A stretch of 64,000 nucleotides of DNA, taken from contig NC_056036.1 of NCBI RefSeq assembly GCF_004379255.2, positions 4,030,001 through 4,094,000 of the forward strand, in the 5' to 3' direction. Position 1 is the stretch's first letter; each line of letters opens with the position of its first letter. The position numbers and the translations under genes are program-made. Below are positions 48,551 through 61,336 of the stretch, piece after piece. Below the pieces are notes generated by a model. It had not been told where the DNA came from. It saw only the letters and a list, made by a program, of their open reading frames with translations, and searched no databases. The DNA comes from Salvia splendens (Eukaryota > Streptophyta > Magnoliopsida > Lamiales > Lamiaceae).

Positions 48551-49614
48551 ATTTTGAGAGCAAATTAGGAATAAAAAAGATTTCCGGATTACATAATTTC
48601 AATTCCTGATAAAATAAATATTGCTATAAAACTCTGGACAAATAAATAAAGTTTAAGGTATTCTTTCACTATTTTCAATCTTTTTTACTATACTACTATT
48701 TACCCTCTTTTGCGTAAGAATTATATTTTGGAATATTTACATTATTTATTTTTCTATTATTATCACTTTATTTACAGTTTCTCTGAACTTTCTTTTCTCC
48801 ATTTTTGTCTCTTTTATTCAATGCGTCTACTTTTTGCTTGGATTTCTTTTATCCTATTTTTAATATATCAACAAAATTAGATTTATTTTACAGAATCTTA
48901 TATACAGTACATTATATAATGCGATATTATATCGATTTGCTTATGTATTATACTGACTAAATAATTATATATAAATCGATAGACATTTTATCATAGTTCA
49001 CGATTGTCTATAATACATAAATCAATAGATGTGATATTTTAGTATTTACGAATACGGTTATCTATATATAGCAAGGTATATAAAATTTTGAGAATTTGTT
49101 TGACTATATGAGGGAAAATTGATGAATATGAGTCCAATTTTTATCTGTTTACTTTTATAATGGAATGGCCCTAATTAAATACATATGAATGCCCCTAATT
49201 TCTAAACTTCTAATTATATAGTATTATGTTAGTATATATTAGAGAAATATAGATGAATTATTTTTGGTCTTTCAAACAACATCTACAAGAGAGAAAAAGT
49301 TTGGTGGTTAGTGGTGTTGATGTAGCAAAATAAAGTTGATTGTTATGTTTTGATCTATTTTCATGGAGAAAATAAAGTTTGGGAAAAGGGTCCCACTTAT
49401 GGGATCGATTGATCAATGAATTTGATGTGTGTAGGCTTGTAGGACTGTCCCAAATCATGTACAAATGTTGTTTGAAATTGATTGGCACACGATTGTCTTT
49501 GGAGAAAAAAAAATTGCATATGTTCCACAATACGAGTCTTATTTAATTTGGACACGAGTTTTAAGAAATATAAAAAAAATTAGCTATATAAGTTACTGGA
49601 ATATAAGTTTCACT

Positions 49615-49639
49615 TATATATATATATATATATATATAT
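49615..49639. repeat. (AT)n microsatellite
   Basis: Uninterrupted TA dinucleotides for about 25 bp. Confidence 0.9.
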
Positions 49640-50837
49640 TAATTTTATTATAAAATATGAGTGGAATAAGTTGATAGAATATGAAACCTACATACCAATT
49701 AAGGTAAAAATGAAATAGAACTCTTATTATAGGACAAATGTGGTAAAATATGACTCTTATTATAGTAGAGTGCACACTCTTATGGGGCGGAAGAAGTATT
49801 ATTTCCTCCCTGCCTGCTTGATTTAGGAGTTTTGTTTCTTTCACTCATAAGTTTGGATTGAATAGATTGGTGGAATGCGAGTCTCACTAGTTTTATATAA
49901 TAAAATATGAATGAAATAAGGTAGTGAAATGTGATACCTATTACAATTATAAAAAAAGTAAAATATGAATCTTATTATAAGACTGAAAATAGCGAAATAG
50001 GACAGGGAACTATATTTCTAGAGGAATGTAAATGAGATGCAAGTGTAAGAGGGATTAGTATTCAATTGTATTTCTCTATATTAGATACGGTTATGTGTTT
50101 CGTAGTAGCATGAGTTTTAAAAGACTGTGACTCTGAGAGAGTCAAACTTTGGTGGAGAAAACAAAATCATTTCTACTGAAAATTAGATAAGTCTCAAAGT
50201 CATTTTTAAAAGTCACAAAATAAGGAGCCAGGCCTAGAGGTCCACTCATTTTTTAACTCTCAATTTCAAGATTTGTTTAACTTTCAATTTTATGATATTT
50301 TTAAAACTATTTATTTTAGAATTAAATGAGTATCATGCTAGTTTAGTACACGACTATTATTATTTTATATATTTAACTTGATTTTTAATATATTAAAAAT
50401 TATTATTGATATTTTCAATTTTAATTTTTTACCACAATCCGAGCTCGATATATTTGTTTTCTTTTTAACTACAAATAAATGAACAAAATAATAAATTGAG
50501 ATTAGATTTTTCAAAGTCTTACGCTTTAAAAGGTAAACTTTGCAAGAATGTGTTATTGATATACGAAGTATTTTATGACATCGGATATTTATATGTAACG
50601 CAAGAGGCTAACGCTAAGCGCTAAGATCTTTAGCATTACAATATTCACATGTCACTCGTTGATTGGACGAACTAACTCATACTACATACGTGCAAGTATG
50701 TAAGCGTCGTGTGTTCAACGATTGTCATGCAAAGTCGTGCTCCAACGTTGAGCACTTGTGCGCACAACAACACTGATGTCATAAAACATCAGTGTTCCTT
50801 ATGCCAGAAGTTCTTTTTATTAGTGGGTACAAAATTA

Positions 50838-51070
50838 CTTCATCCGTCCCCCATAGAAGTCCTACTTTTGGCAACACTACTTTAAAAAAATATTAACAAA
50901 TATGGGTGAAATAAGTTCTTGTAATATGACTCGTACTATTAGTTTATAATTAAATATGAGTGAAATAAGTTAATAAACGTGTGTCATTCTTACAACATAG
51001 TAAACATAAAAAGAAATAATTTTTTTAATGAAGGACATCCTAAAATGATAAAATGAGATGCAGAGGGAAT
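50838..51070. mobile_element. Degenerate Stowaway-like MITE
   Basis: Left end resembles ACTTCATCCGTCCCCCATAG and right end ATGAGATGCAGAGGGAATCA, a weak inverted match to the Stowaway consensus. Internal AAATATGAGTGAAATAAGTT words are shared with other Stowaway-like blocks here. Target TA not secure. Confidence 0.45.
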
Positions 51071-52142
51071 CAGGTAATATTATTTTTGAAACTTTATGGC
51101 ATTTTTAGTACTCCGTATCTAAATTATGACAGCATTTTGAAGTTTTAGGGAAATGCAAAAATGCATTGAATAATGGAATGAAAGTTGGGTGGGCCCTGAA
51201 ACGGGTCTGGGCCGAGTCAGATATGTTCTGAGCGAGTCATTAATGGGCCTCTGATTCGTTCAGTAATGTGGATTTGGGCCAACTCATCCTCTCGGCCTCG
51301 GGTCAGCCGCTGTTAATCTGGGTCTGCCCGACACTGCCTTTTCTGCTTTTGTCTGCAAATTTTAAGTTTGTTGTCGAAACTCCTATCCAATTTTTGGGGC
51401 AATAATATCATTTCGATTAACTTTGATTCTTTTATATTAGAGCTTAATAAATGTAAAACACCAGATATTTTGCATATACTATATGTTTATGCAAGAACGT
51501 ATTCTTGTAAGAAATGATCTAAGAAAGAAATTATTTTGTCATTTACATATTCATTACTTTATTTTATCAATTTTTAAACTGCCCAGTTTCCATTAGCTTC
51601 TGGCCCAATCTACGAGAAAGTTACACTTTCGCAACCAAAAAGTTGTTTAACCAAATTTATCCCTCAATTTGAACCTTTAATTATTCTAACAAAGTAGCAA
51701 ATCAATAGTTTAAAATAGCCGACATTAAATCTTTGTTTTTTTGTAAGAAGGCCCCCCCGAAACTACACCAGCCCCTTGTTTCTGTGTGCTAGCTATTCAT
51801 TTCAAACATACTATTAAGAGAGATTATATATTTTATTGCATAGTTCTCTAGATATTTGTTGGACTCTTTTACACTTTTAAAATAGTAGATTTCTTTTAAG
51901 GAAAATATCTTCTTGGACTCCTAATTAAACACCTAAGTCTTCACAATGCTAATACATCATTAAGCTAAGTGTTCTTCTCTCCTTGAATTTAGGTGGCTTT
52001 GCATTAATATAATACAATGGCAGATTTATTAGGTAGTTAGGTTTTTAATTATATAATCAATATCACATGCACATTTCTCCAACTGTGCACATTTTAGTAG
52101 TATATGGACATTATTAATCACCAATTAATTTCTCTCGTATCT

Positions 52143-52915
52143 GTAGAGATCAGACTACTTTGGATTCACTATTTACCGAGACCTCTTTGGTCTTGTACAA
52201 GATAGCTCAGTCAAACTATCAACCAAGCGACTGATTTACAAAGAACCCTAGCTATTACAACAGTAGCTAGCTAATTATCTCGGACTTACAATCTTGGACC
52301 CGAAACTCAAAGGAATCACCGAGAACCTGCACACTTGATACTCAAGTTAGTAACACAACACAAGATCCTCTCGGATCTGAACAAGTAATGCATAACATAG
52401 AGAGAAATCAAAGGAATCGCATAGATCTAAGAGCTATGGCTCAGCCACCCACTAATAGTACATATCTATTCGCCAAAAACCACGATCCAAGGGAGCACCG
52501 TTGAATCCAACTGAGAAAACACTTCTCAACCACAGATTCAACCCAAAACCACTCCACAGCCTCTGATCTATTCACTATCGGAACCACACTTCACAAAAAA
52601 CCTCTCAACAGAAAACCCTAGCTTCTCCAGAACCCAAGCAACCGAACTGGTTGCTTTCCCCCACACACACACGTTTTATCACTCAAATATCCGTGAAAAA
52701 CTGTAGTGAAACAACCGGACAAACCATCTGAGAAGAAGAACACTCAAAGGGGAACTAAATTGCCAGAGAGCAAAGAGAGAGAAGTGTAAAGGTGAGGCGG
52801 TGGAGTGGAGAGAGAGTATATATATCACCCAAATAATTGGGCAAGGGCAAAGCAGAAGCCCAAACTTCCTGGGCCAGAATTAATCTCGGGCCCAAATAAT
52901 TGTCCACCAACATAA
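52143..52915 (-). mobile_element. Possible Ty1/copia-type LTR fragment
   Basis: Read on the minus strand it starts near TGTTGGTGGACAATTATTTG, followed by GGCCCGAGATTAAT and a TATATATA promoter-like word. It ends near GATCTCTACA. The style is that of a copia LTR, but no primer-binding site, coding region or target duplication was found. It could be another dispersed repeat. Confidence 0.3.
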
Positions 52916-53493
52916 CAACCCACATAATCAACAGTCTCACTCCAGAAATGAGCAATTTTACTAAAAAACGTTTCAAAAATCAATTACTCCATTAGAATCA
53001 CAATTATGTAATTTCATACTAACTTTTACAAGTCAATTTAAATCATTGAGAGATTATATTTATAAACATTTTTGAATACGCTCATTATATAAATTAAAAC
53101 ATATCCGCATGTTAAATTAAACACTTGCAAATATATAGAAGAAATCGAGATTCTTCTCATTTTCTCTTTTTTCCTGTTTTTTTGTTGTTGTAATTAATCG
53201 AGCCAGTAAAGTTTAATAATGTTCCAAAATACTCCGAATAAAAAAACAAACAAAATTCTACCTTCCCAAAGAAGAAATGGCCCCCAAAATATCTTCAACA
53301 CAACTTTTGCCTACAAACTTTCCACCTGTCCAAGTTTGAAAAGTGATAGTATAAAAATATGCTTATTCTTAACATAATTTAATTCATTAGGTCTCACCAC
53401 TTCTCCAATCTCCTCTTCATATTTGCAGCCCACTTGATAACAAATTCATCATCATCACCACTCCAAAATGCTCCCTTTCCAGTTTGATTCAAT

Positions 53494-53501
53494 TTCAAGA
53501 A
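53494..53501 (+). promoter_or_regulatory. Heat-shock-element half dyad (weak)
   Basis: TTCAAGAA is one inverted nTTCnnGAAn pair about 130 bp before the HSF start codon. A third unit is not evident, so this is suggestive only. Confidence 0.25.
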
Positions 53502-53627
53502 ACTTGATTCTTGATGTTTCTCTCAAACTTGTCATATTTAAAATAAAAAAAAACTGTTGATGCATATTTTGATCTTGCTATTTTGAAGAAACAACTTGTT
53601 ACACCAACCATATAAGATCTTGTGGTC

Positions 53628-54965
53628 ATGAATAACCTAGGACCTGTGAAGGAGGAATTCTTGGGATCAAGTTCATCCGAATTCGGTTGAAGAGGAGAGT
53701 ACAAATGAGATTGTTTCTTGGAGTAGAGGCAACAACAGTTTCATTGTGTGGGACCCTCAGATATTTGCCACCAATCTCCTTCCCAAGTTCTTCAAGCACA
53801 ACAATTTTTCAAGCTTTGTCAGACAACTCAACACATATGTAAGGCCTACTCTTAAATCTTCAAGTTTCTTGGTGTTTAATGTTTATGGTCGACTGATTTG
53901 AAGTTTCTAGTAGTTGTTGTGGCATGTATACTTTAATTTTTGGAATGCCCTAGATTTGTTTGCCTTTACAAGACCATATACATGTTCTTGAAGCATCTAC
54001 AACATAATATTTTAATATATCAAGTTGGCACTTTCTTTTATATACTATAGCCCTTTTTATCAGTTCAATGAATCAAATCCAGCTATTGAGTTTCTGCATA
54101 TACTCTCATATGTAAATATATACACTGTATATGTTAATTAATGTACATTTTTTGTGACATCATATCAAATGTGGTGACCTTATTGTATCAAGATTTGATT
54201 TTTATACAACTAGTTGTGATTTTGCAGGGATTTAGGAAAGTGGATCCAGACAAATGGGAGTTTGCTAATGAAGGGTTTTTGAGGGGGAAAAGGCATTTGT
54301 TGAAGAATATAAGGAGGAGAAGAACACCATCGTCAAATTATCTATCTAGTAGTAACTTAGAGTCATGTGTTGAGTTGGGGAGGTTTGGTCTGGACGCGGA
54401 GATGGATCGTCTGAGGAGGGACAAGCAGGTTTTAATGGAAGAACTGGTGAAGCTGAGGCAGCAGCAGCAGAATACAAAGGCATATCTTCAAGCAATGGAG
54501 CAAAGGCTCAAAGGGACTGAGCAGAAGCAGAAGCAGAAGCAAGCACTCAGTTTCTTGGCTAGGGCGATTCGCAGCCTGGATTTCCTGCAGCAGATGGTGC
54601 AGCACAAGGAGATGAGGAGGGAGATTGGGGAGGCCATCGAAAAGAAGAGGAGGAAGAAGATTGATAATCAAGAGTTTTTGTTTCAAGGTGATGATATTGA
54701 TGGTAATTACATTAGTTTTGGTGATGTTGGAGAACTTGAGGGGTTAGGCTCTTTTGGAGCTAAGGTTGAAGCTCAAAATTTTGATGGTTTGGGGGTGGGA
54801 GTGAGCATGCCTAGAGATTCATCGGTGAGTGTAGAGGGACACGTGGCACCTCGGGAGTGGCTCGATTGTGGTGTTGATGATGATCAAGGGTTTTGGGAGG
54901 GTTTGATGAGTGATGGAGGAGTGTTGGGTGATGAGGGTGTGGATGTTTTGGCTAGGCAACTATGA
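53628..54965 (+). pseudogene. HSFA-like: Class-A heat-shock transcription factor with disrupted DNA-binding domain
   Basis: Exon 1 (53628-53838) and exon 2 (54228-54965) flank the family's conserved intron after RQLNTY. Exon 1 starts [17 protein letters not shown] but meets TGA at 53688-53690. In another frame, [14 protein letters not shown]...FIVWD...[16 protein letters not shown] resumes at about 53689. The piece between, normally the PPPFLTKTYDMV-type first helix and strand, is missing. Exon 2 is intact: GFRKVDPDKWEFANEGFLRG, RRRR nuclear signal, HR-A/B coiled coil with class-A spacing (FGLDAEMDRLRRDKQVLMEE), KKRRKK signal, AHA-like DDQGFWEGLMSDG and a C-terminal VDVLARQL. It belongs near HsfA2/A6/A7, which drive heat- and drought-induced genes. 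As read it cannot make a complete DNA-binding domain. An assembly or sequencing deletion is the main alternative. Confidence 0.8.
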
Positions 54966-55353
54966 CTCTTGGATTCTAAAGCCTAAGTTAGAATATTGGT
55001 GAGAACATATCATATAAGAAGAAAGTGTGGAGATCATAATGAAATCAGGAGATTGAAATTTGCTTAATTAGGTAGCTATGTTAGGAACCCTCTAATTAAT
55101 TGCAACATTCTTGAACAATCAATGTTGAAGGACTGAAATTGGTTTTTATTGCCTCATGAATTGATTCTTTAATGTTTTGTGTTTTGTCTGAGCTATTTTG
55201 GGAGCATGAAATGATACTGATCATGTGAGAATATCTTGCTTTGAATGTTGCTTGTTGTTGATGAAGTTTGTTGGCTTGTTGAAATTGTGTCTCCTCACTA
55301 TGCCAAAATTAGCAGGTAGGAAATTGCTCAGAATGTTAACTAAGTTAATTTTA

Positions 55354-56472
55354 GAGTAAAGGCCAAAATTGGTCCTGAACATATAGTCATTTTACGATTT
55401 TGGTCCTAAACATTATCTTTTGGATTTTTTGGTCCTGCACATATGGACATTTGATCATTTTGGTCCTCCGTCAATATTTCCGTTAAAAACTAACGGTCAA
55501 CATTATCTTTTGGATTTTTTGATCCTGCACATATGGACATTTGATCATTTTGGTCCTGCACATATGAAATTTTGATCATTTTGGTCCTCCGTCAACATTT
55601 TCGTTAAAAACTAACGGTCAACGGCCGATTTTTGACTAAAACAATGGGTTGGGTCGGGTCGTGTTTGGGTCGGGTTTGGGTTATACGTTAAGAAAAAAAT
55701 AATATTTTCTTAAAATCTAAGCATAATATTTTCGTTAAAATCTAAGCATAATATTCTTAAAAAATTAATTAATATTTTTTAATTAATAAAATTAAAGTAT
55801 AGTATTTTTTAATTAATTTTTTCATGAATTTGAATAAAATATTATGCTTAGATTTTATTAAAAATAATTTTTTAATTATTTAATTTTATTATATAGATTT
55901 AATATTAATATACTTTAATTTTATTATTTTGATTAAAAAATGATTATTTTAATTTGGTAATTTTTTATTTTATTGTGTAATATCATGTTTAAATCGTATA
56001 ATAACATCGTGTTTTAGTCGTTATAATATTTTTAATCAACAAAAATAACTAAAAATTAAAGTTTTATAATTTTTTAATTAATAAAAAATAATTATTTTTT
56101 TTCTTAACGTGTAACCCAAACCCGACCCAAACACGACCCGACCCAACCCATTGTTTTAGTCAAAAATCGGCCGTTGACCGTTAGTTTTTAACGAAAATGT
56201 TGACGGAGGACCAAAATGATCAAAATTCCATATGTGCAGGACCAAAATGATCAAATATCCATATGTGCAGGACCAAAAAATCCAAAAGATAATGTTGACT
56301 GTTAGTTTTTAACAAAAATGTTGACGGGGGACCAAAATGATCAAATTTCCATATGTGCAGGACCAAAATGATCAAATGTCCATATGTGCAGGACCAAAAA
56401 ATCCAAAAGATAATGTTTAGGACTAAAATCGTAAAATGGCTATATGTTCAGGACCAATTTTGGCCTTTACTC
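55354..56472. mobile_element. 1.1-kb foldback (long-TIR) element with modular arms
   Basis: The ends GAGTAAAGGCCAAAATTGG and its inverse are perfect mirror images, and about 350-bp arms (55354-55710; 56096-56472) pair almost completely around an AT-rich centre. Each arm is built from repeated words such as GGTCCTGCACATATGGA and ATTTGATCATTTTGGTCC. The right arm has at least one more such unit than the left. No protein coding. Family resembles Mutator-like foldback MITEs; no target duplication could be fixed. Confidence 0.9.
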
Positions 56473-57204
56473 ATTTCATTGCTATTATACTCATTTTATA
56501 GATTTGAATAAAGTTGAATATGGATGACTGTATGCTGTACACGTACATATGCAATACAAATAAAATTAAATTCTTGTAAATGGTTTTGGAATTAAATATG
56601 GTCACGTGCTATATACTTATGCTTCATCCGACACATCATAAATCTCACTTTGTAAATTAATTTGATTTATTTTAGCCCATAATTAATTAATTCTCACACT
56701 TGATACAATTCCTTCATCAAAATTCTTTCTTCGCCATGTTTGCATAATGTTTGATCTTAATAAAAAGGAAATTAAGAAAGAGCAGTTAGTGGTGTACGAA
56801 AATATCGGTCAAAAGGAGTAAGAGTACATATGGACTTAATTAAGAAATAAAAACGTTATTAAGTGACTTATATCTCGATCTCAATTAAATACATAAGGAG
56901 ATCATACAACTAATTTATTTTCTTATGTGAAAATACTCATGTAAAAAGTGATGGAAAATGACACAACAAAACTACGAAGCCAAAGTAATTTTCGTATATG
57001 TGCTGTCTATTTTATTTTATTTAATTTATAAATAATAATGGGCCCAATTATTTGGTTAATGATAGACGATTAAATAGGCCCAGATAGTTGGTTTAATAAA
57101 CCCGTTCCACTGTTCTCTTTCGGTCTTCTTTCTATTATTACAAATTTAGAAAATCTGAAATTAAAATATAAGTATAGCTGTATAGGTCTATCGGTAATAT
57201 AGTA

Positions 57205-57401
57205 CTCCCTATATTCCTTATTAATAGAGGCGCTTCTTTCGACACAAAATTTAAGAATAATATGCTTAGTGGATAGGGAACAAAGTAAGAGAGAATAAAG
57301 TACTAAGAGAGGTTACCTCTTACCAAAAATAGAAATGACTCAATTAACTTATAACTTTCTAAAATAAGTAAAATAATTCTATTAACATGAAACGGAGGCA
57401 G
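57205..57401. mobile_element. Stowaway MITE, 197 bp
   Basis: Left CTCCCTATATTCC, right AACGGAGGCAG, TA flanks at 57203-57204 and 57402-57403. Internally it has the AAAGTAAGAGAGA word common to these elements. Confidence 0.7.
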
Positions 57402-57408
57402 TACATGA

Positions 57409-57675
57409 GACCATCTCCAACCATACTCCAAAAATGAGTTTTAATGTAGAAATCTTCTCCGACCATACACCAAACTCAAATCCATTTTAGGTGTTTTTTT
57501 TAAACTACACTAAATATGGTGTTACTGCAAAAAATTTGTGAGACAAAAACTCAAAAATAGTGTAAATTTTGAATTTGGTGTAAATGGTTGAAGTAAAACT
57601 ATTTTTTAGTGTAACGTATACTCAAAAATGAGTTTGAGTTTGATTTTGAGTTTAATATAAATGATTGGAGATGAC
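57409..57675. mobile_element. MITE with GACCATCTCCAACCAT ends
   Basis: Left GACCATCTCCAACCATAC and inverted right ATGATTGGAGATGAC enclose sequence repeating AAAATGAGTTT and GTGTAAAT. It is the better-preserved relative of 7189-7448. It sits a few bases from one Stowaway and 135 bp from another. Confidence 0.75.
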
Positions 57676-57809
57676 CTGAATATCCATTATCCAGTACCAA
57701 TGAATGAATTACTCATATCCAAAATTACTATGAATACGAATTCGTTTAGACCGTCCAACTTATTATTTTTAAAATATCTCAATTCCTGTCTTTTTGATGA
57801 TATAATATA

Positions 57810-58021
57810 CTCCCTCCGTCCCAAGATAAACGACTTACATTCTTTTTTGGAACGTCCCAAGATAAGTGAGCTATTTCCTTTTTTGGTATTCTCTCTCTTA
57901 CTTTTTCTTTCTATTTTATTAACTCTCTTACTTTATTCACTTTCCACTTTACTAACAAAACCTTATTTCTTTAAATCCCGTGCCAAAAAGGTTTTGCTCA
58001 CTTATCTTGGGACGGATGGAG
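57810..58021. mobile_element. Stowaway MITE, 212 bp
   Basis: CTCCCTCCGTCCCAAGATAA and its near-perfect inverse (CTTATCTTGGGACGGATGGAG) with TA on each side (57808-57809, 58022-58023). Confidence 0.92.
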
Positions 58022-58462
58022 TATCAAACAAAATTAGCTAAAATATTGGATATCAAAGTCGATATCACAAAAATTGCGATCTTTCAAACTAAACATAGAA
58101 TTACTTATCTAATTAAATTAACCCTGAAAATTAATGGTACCGTCCCATAATATACAACTAAAGGCAATTTAGTCGGCCAGATTTAAGAAGAAGCCAACAT
58201 GTATTGTTATTTATAGCACTATTATTTGATTATTTCGCAGCTTTAAGTGAACAAAAAGCATGGCAAATAATTGTGATATGCTAGTAAATAATTTGTACTC
58301 CATTAGTTTTAGTGATATACTAGTAATAATTTGTACTCCATTAATTTTATGTATTTTTGAATGAATAGTGTAAGTTAATTGTTTTAGACAGAAGAGGAGC
58401 ATGGAGAGAGAATACATTGTAGGAGTTGTGGCTCGTGATAAAAATGGAGGAGGATGATGACG

Positions 58463-60584
58463 TGGCTGTAACACCCCAATTTTTTCTATCCTTTTTATTT
58501 GTTTGCGAAAGGACATCGTTTACGCATCTGAAAATTTTCTGCCTTTATTTATTTGTTGAGAGAAGTATTTCACTTTTTGGTCAAACAATTATTCTTTTAC
58601 TATCAATTAGGAACCCGCTTGTTATGAACCGAAAACCTTTTTAATTCTTCCTTCTTTGAGCCCAAAATTAGTACTCTTAATTTTAATCTAATGATATCTG
58701 TCACTCTTCAATTTCAAATCCACGATAGTTATCTCAAATCTCTCAACAACCCTAAAAAAGAGGGATAAATTCTCGAATCCATATCCAAACGTGTAGCCTA
58801 TATATATATCTCAACTACTCCACATATTTCACGTTACACAGATCCAAATTTATGGGGGCGTCTTTGAATCAGAGAAGGAAGAGAGAGAGAGAGGAGATGA
58901 CGGAGGCGGAGTCTCGCGACGACTGGTATGTTGGGCGCACGCAGCGGCAACTACTGCACTAGGCGATGAGGCTGGACGGAGTGACGATGGCTGGAGATAA
59001 CGGTTTGAAAGCAACAAGCAGCAGCGGCATGGCAGGCTGTCCCGGCGAAGCAGCATCGCCCGATCAGCGGCTGCAGCGGGGAGGCAACGACTGTTCGGGG
59101 GCGGTGACTTCGCGGAGGAAAGACGACGGACAGCACGGGGCTGTACAGCAGCAGCGGCGATCCCGCCATTGGCGATGGGCTGTCGGCAACAGCAGCCGTG
59201 ACTCGCGACGGTGCTGCAATGCGAGAGAGAAAAGAACGGAGATCGGAGAACGGCGAGTGACAGAGACATAGAGAGTTTGAGGGTGAGACGGCGGCGACGA
59301 CGATGACGGAGCGAGCAGAGAGAGAAATACGTCGGCGGTGTCGATCCTGCACCACAATCGGACAGCATCACGACGACGCAAGAAGGGAGAGAGTAGGAGG
59401 ATATTTTACTGAATTGGGAGATGAAAGAGAGTAAGGCAAGATTTAGAGTTTGTTTCTCTGATTTGGTAATTGAAATTTTGTGTTGAGATTGCTTCTCAAC
59501 AGATTGGATTGGGGACGGAGATAAGTGAGAGGAAGTCAATGCTACTCACATTATAAGTATTGGGACTAAAATATTTAGGCTAAGATTTCTCTTAGTGGGC
59601 CAATGAATTAAATCAAATGGGAGTCTGCTCTTTGATAAATGATGGGCCAAGATAAGTAATCTGTGTGTTGGGCGAGAGGGACATAGGAGGCTTCGGAAGT
59701 TTCAGAATTTTCTAATTAAGATCAAAGGGGTGATTTTGTGCAAGCTATTTGAGAAGCGAATGGAAAGACAAGTTGAGGATTTTAAGCGAATGAGATAGGC
59801 TTTCTATCCTATATTATTGTGTATGCTTACTTTTAAATTTACGCAATATCTTTCAAGTATGAGTTATGAGCTTAAATTCTAAATATATTGTGTCATGCCG
59901 TATTTTGTTTTTGAGGATGTGTCTATCTGATCGTCCTAGTGGGGAGTAGGTCTCTACTAGAAGTTATGAGTTTAATCGAATTCGGGTTTGTCTAGGGAGT
60001 GAGTCCTTATTCAAACTAGTGTACACAGAGGGGATCGTGCACTATCTTTCGAGTTGGCCGGTCCGGTGATCAAGAAGAGAGAAAAATGGGCTGCGCGGCC
60101 ATACTTTTGAGCGAGAAAATATTTTGGTGACTTGGTCTTTTGTAAAACCCCGAGTTCACTTTTAAATGCTGATACAATATTTTATGAAAATTATTTTGGC
60201 ATGTGTTCACTGGGTGCATCAAGTACTCAACCCTGCATTTCTTTTAAAAATGTGCAGGTTGAGCGTGATGGGTGCGGTGAGTGTTGAGCAAGACCGTTGA
60301 AGAAATTTAAGTGTTTAGAATGTGTCATGTCTTCATACGTGGCATATTCCTTCTCTCAAATGCTTCCGCTGAGTAGTTGTTCTTCTTTTGAGATCTTGTA
60401 TCGCTGAGATAATATTCATTTTTGAGTTGTTGATTGTTGAGATACTATGATTTTATTCGAGCTATTCCCATTTGTTTCGAGCTATGGTCGATTTGTGTTG
60501 TTTTCCCCTTTCTTCCCCGCTTTTTTAATCACCCCTAGTCGCGATCAACCGTGTTTTCTATCCTTAGAAAATACGGGCGTAACA
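58463..60584 (+). mobile_element. Solo LTR of a gypsy-type retrotransposon, 2122 bp
   Basis: It starts TGGCTGTAACACCCC and ends GGGCGTAACA (TG...CA) and is flanked by the 5-bp duplication TGACG (58458-58462, 60585-60589). TGTAACACCCC starts are typical of Del/Tekay-type LTRs. No internal coding part or second LTR is present, as expected after LTR-LTR recombination. A GC-rich block (about 58855-59400) supports long but meaningless open frames. Polyadenylation-side DNA (60170-60300) includes GCATCAAGTACTCAACCCTG, a word I associate with plant LTRs. Confidence 0.78.
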
Positions 60585-61336
60585 TGACGAGGTCCTGACA
60601 GAGGAGAAGACGCACGTTGTAAATGCCCTTATTTCCATCCACTATTAACTAAATTGAACTGATGTTACATCTTCAATTTATTTAATTACATATACATCCC
60701 CTTAAAGATTGCAATTAACTGTGCATCTATCAAATTAATTGTTTTGAGTTGAAAGGGCGAAATTAGAATAGATAAAAAAAAAATAGAATAAGTAAGAAAC
60801 ATAAATATAATTAAAGAAAGCTTAAAAAATTAAATTAATAATATCAAGTATATATTCAATCGACTCAATTAAATAAGCGTGCATAACTTGTATAGATGCA
60901 AATGGTAAGGGCATCCGCAACCCGTCTCGGTCTCGTCTCGGAGAGACAAGACGGCAGCGAGACGCGATGCAGCCATCCATCTCAGTCTCGTTTCGACGGG
61001 CGTCTCGGCCGGGAGGGTGGGTTGGCGAGACGTCTCGCCATGCGCCAGCGCCACGTGGCAAGCGCTGGCGCTAGGTGTGACGCCCACTCGCCGGCCCGCG
61101 AATGAGCATCGTCATGCTGACGCAATAAATATTTTTTTAAAATTCAATTTTAATAAAAAAATAAAAAATAAATAAAAATTAAAACACGTTAATATTACCG
61201 TCCAACGGTAATATTTTAATTTTTAATTTTTTCTTTTTTATTCTATAAATACTCCTCTTTCATTCTCTTTATACACACAAACACGCATCTATTCTTCTCA
61301 ATTCATCTATCTTTTCTCTTCAATTTTCATCTCAAA

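Larger units (their letters stand above)
48551..53480. other. 4.9-kb intergenic region; no gene seen
   Basis: AT-rich DNA with an (AT)n run at 49615-49639, decayed MITE-like blocks near 49740-50010 and 50838-51070, a GC-richer patch at 51180-51340 and a possible LTR fragment at 52143-52915 (listed separately). No conserved coding sequence was recognised. Confidence 0.55.

Noticed and set aside
53628..53838. A micro-intron rescuing the heat-shock-factor first exon
   Set aside because: The two frames are only a few bases apart, with no room for a GT-AG intron, and the missing residues are not encoded nearby.
58850..59539. 229-codon minus-strand open frame, Ser/Pro/Arg-rich
   Set aside because: It lies wholly in the GC-rich part of the solo LTR. 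Several overlapping frames are open on both strands, as expected for GC-rich non-coding DNA.
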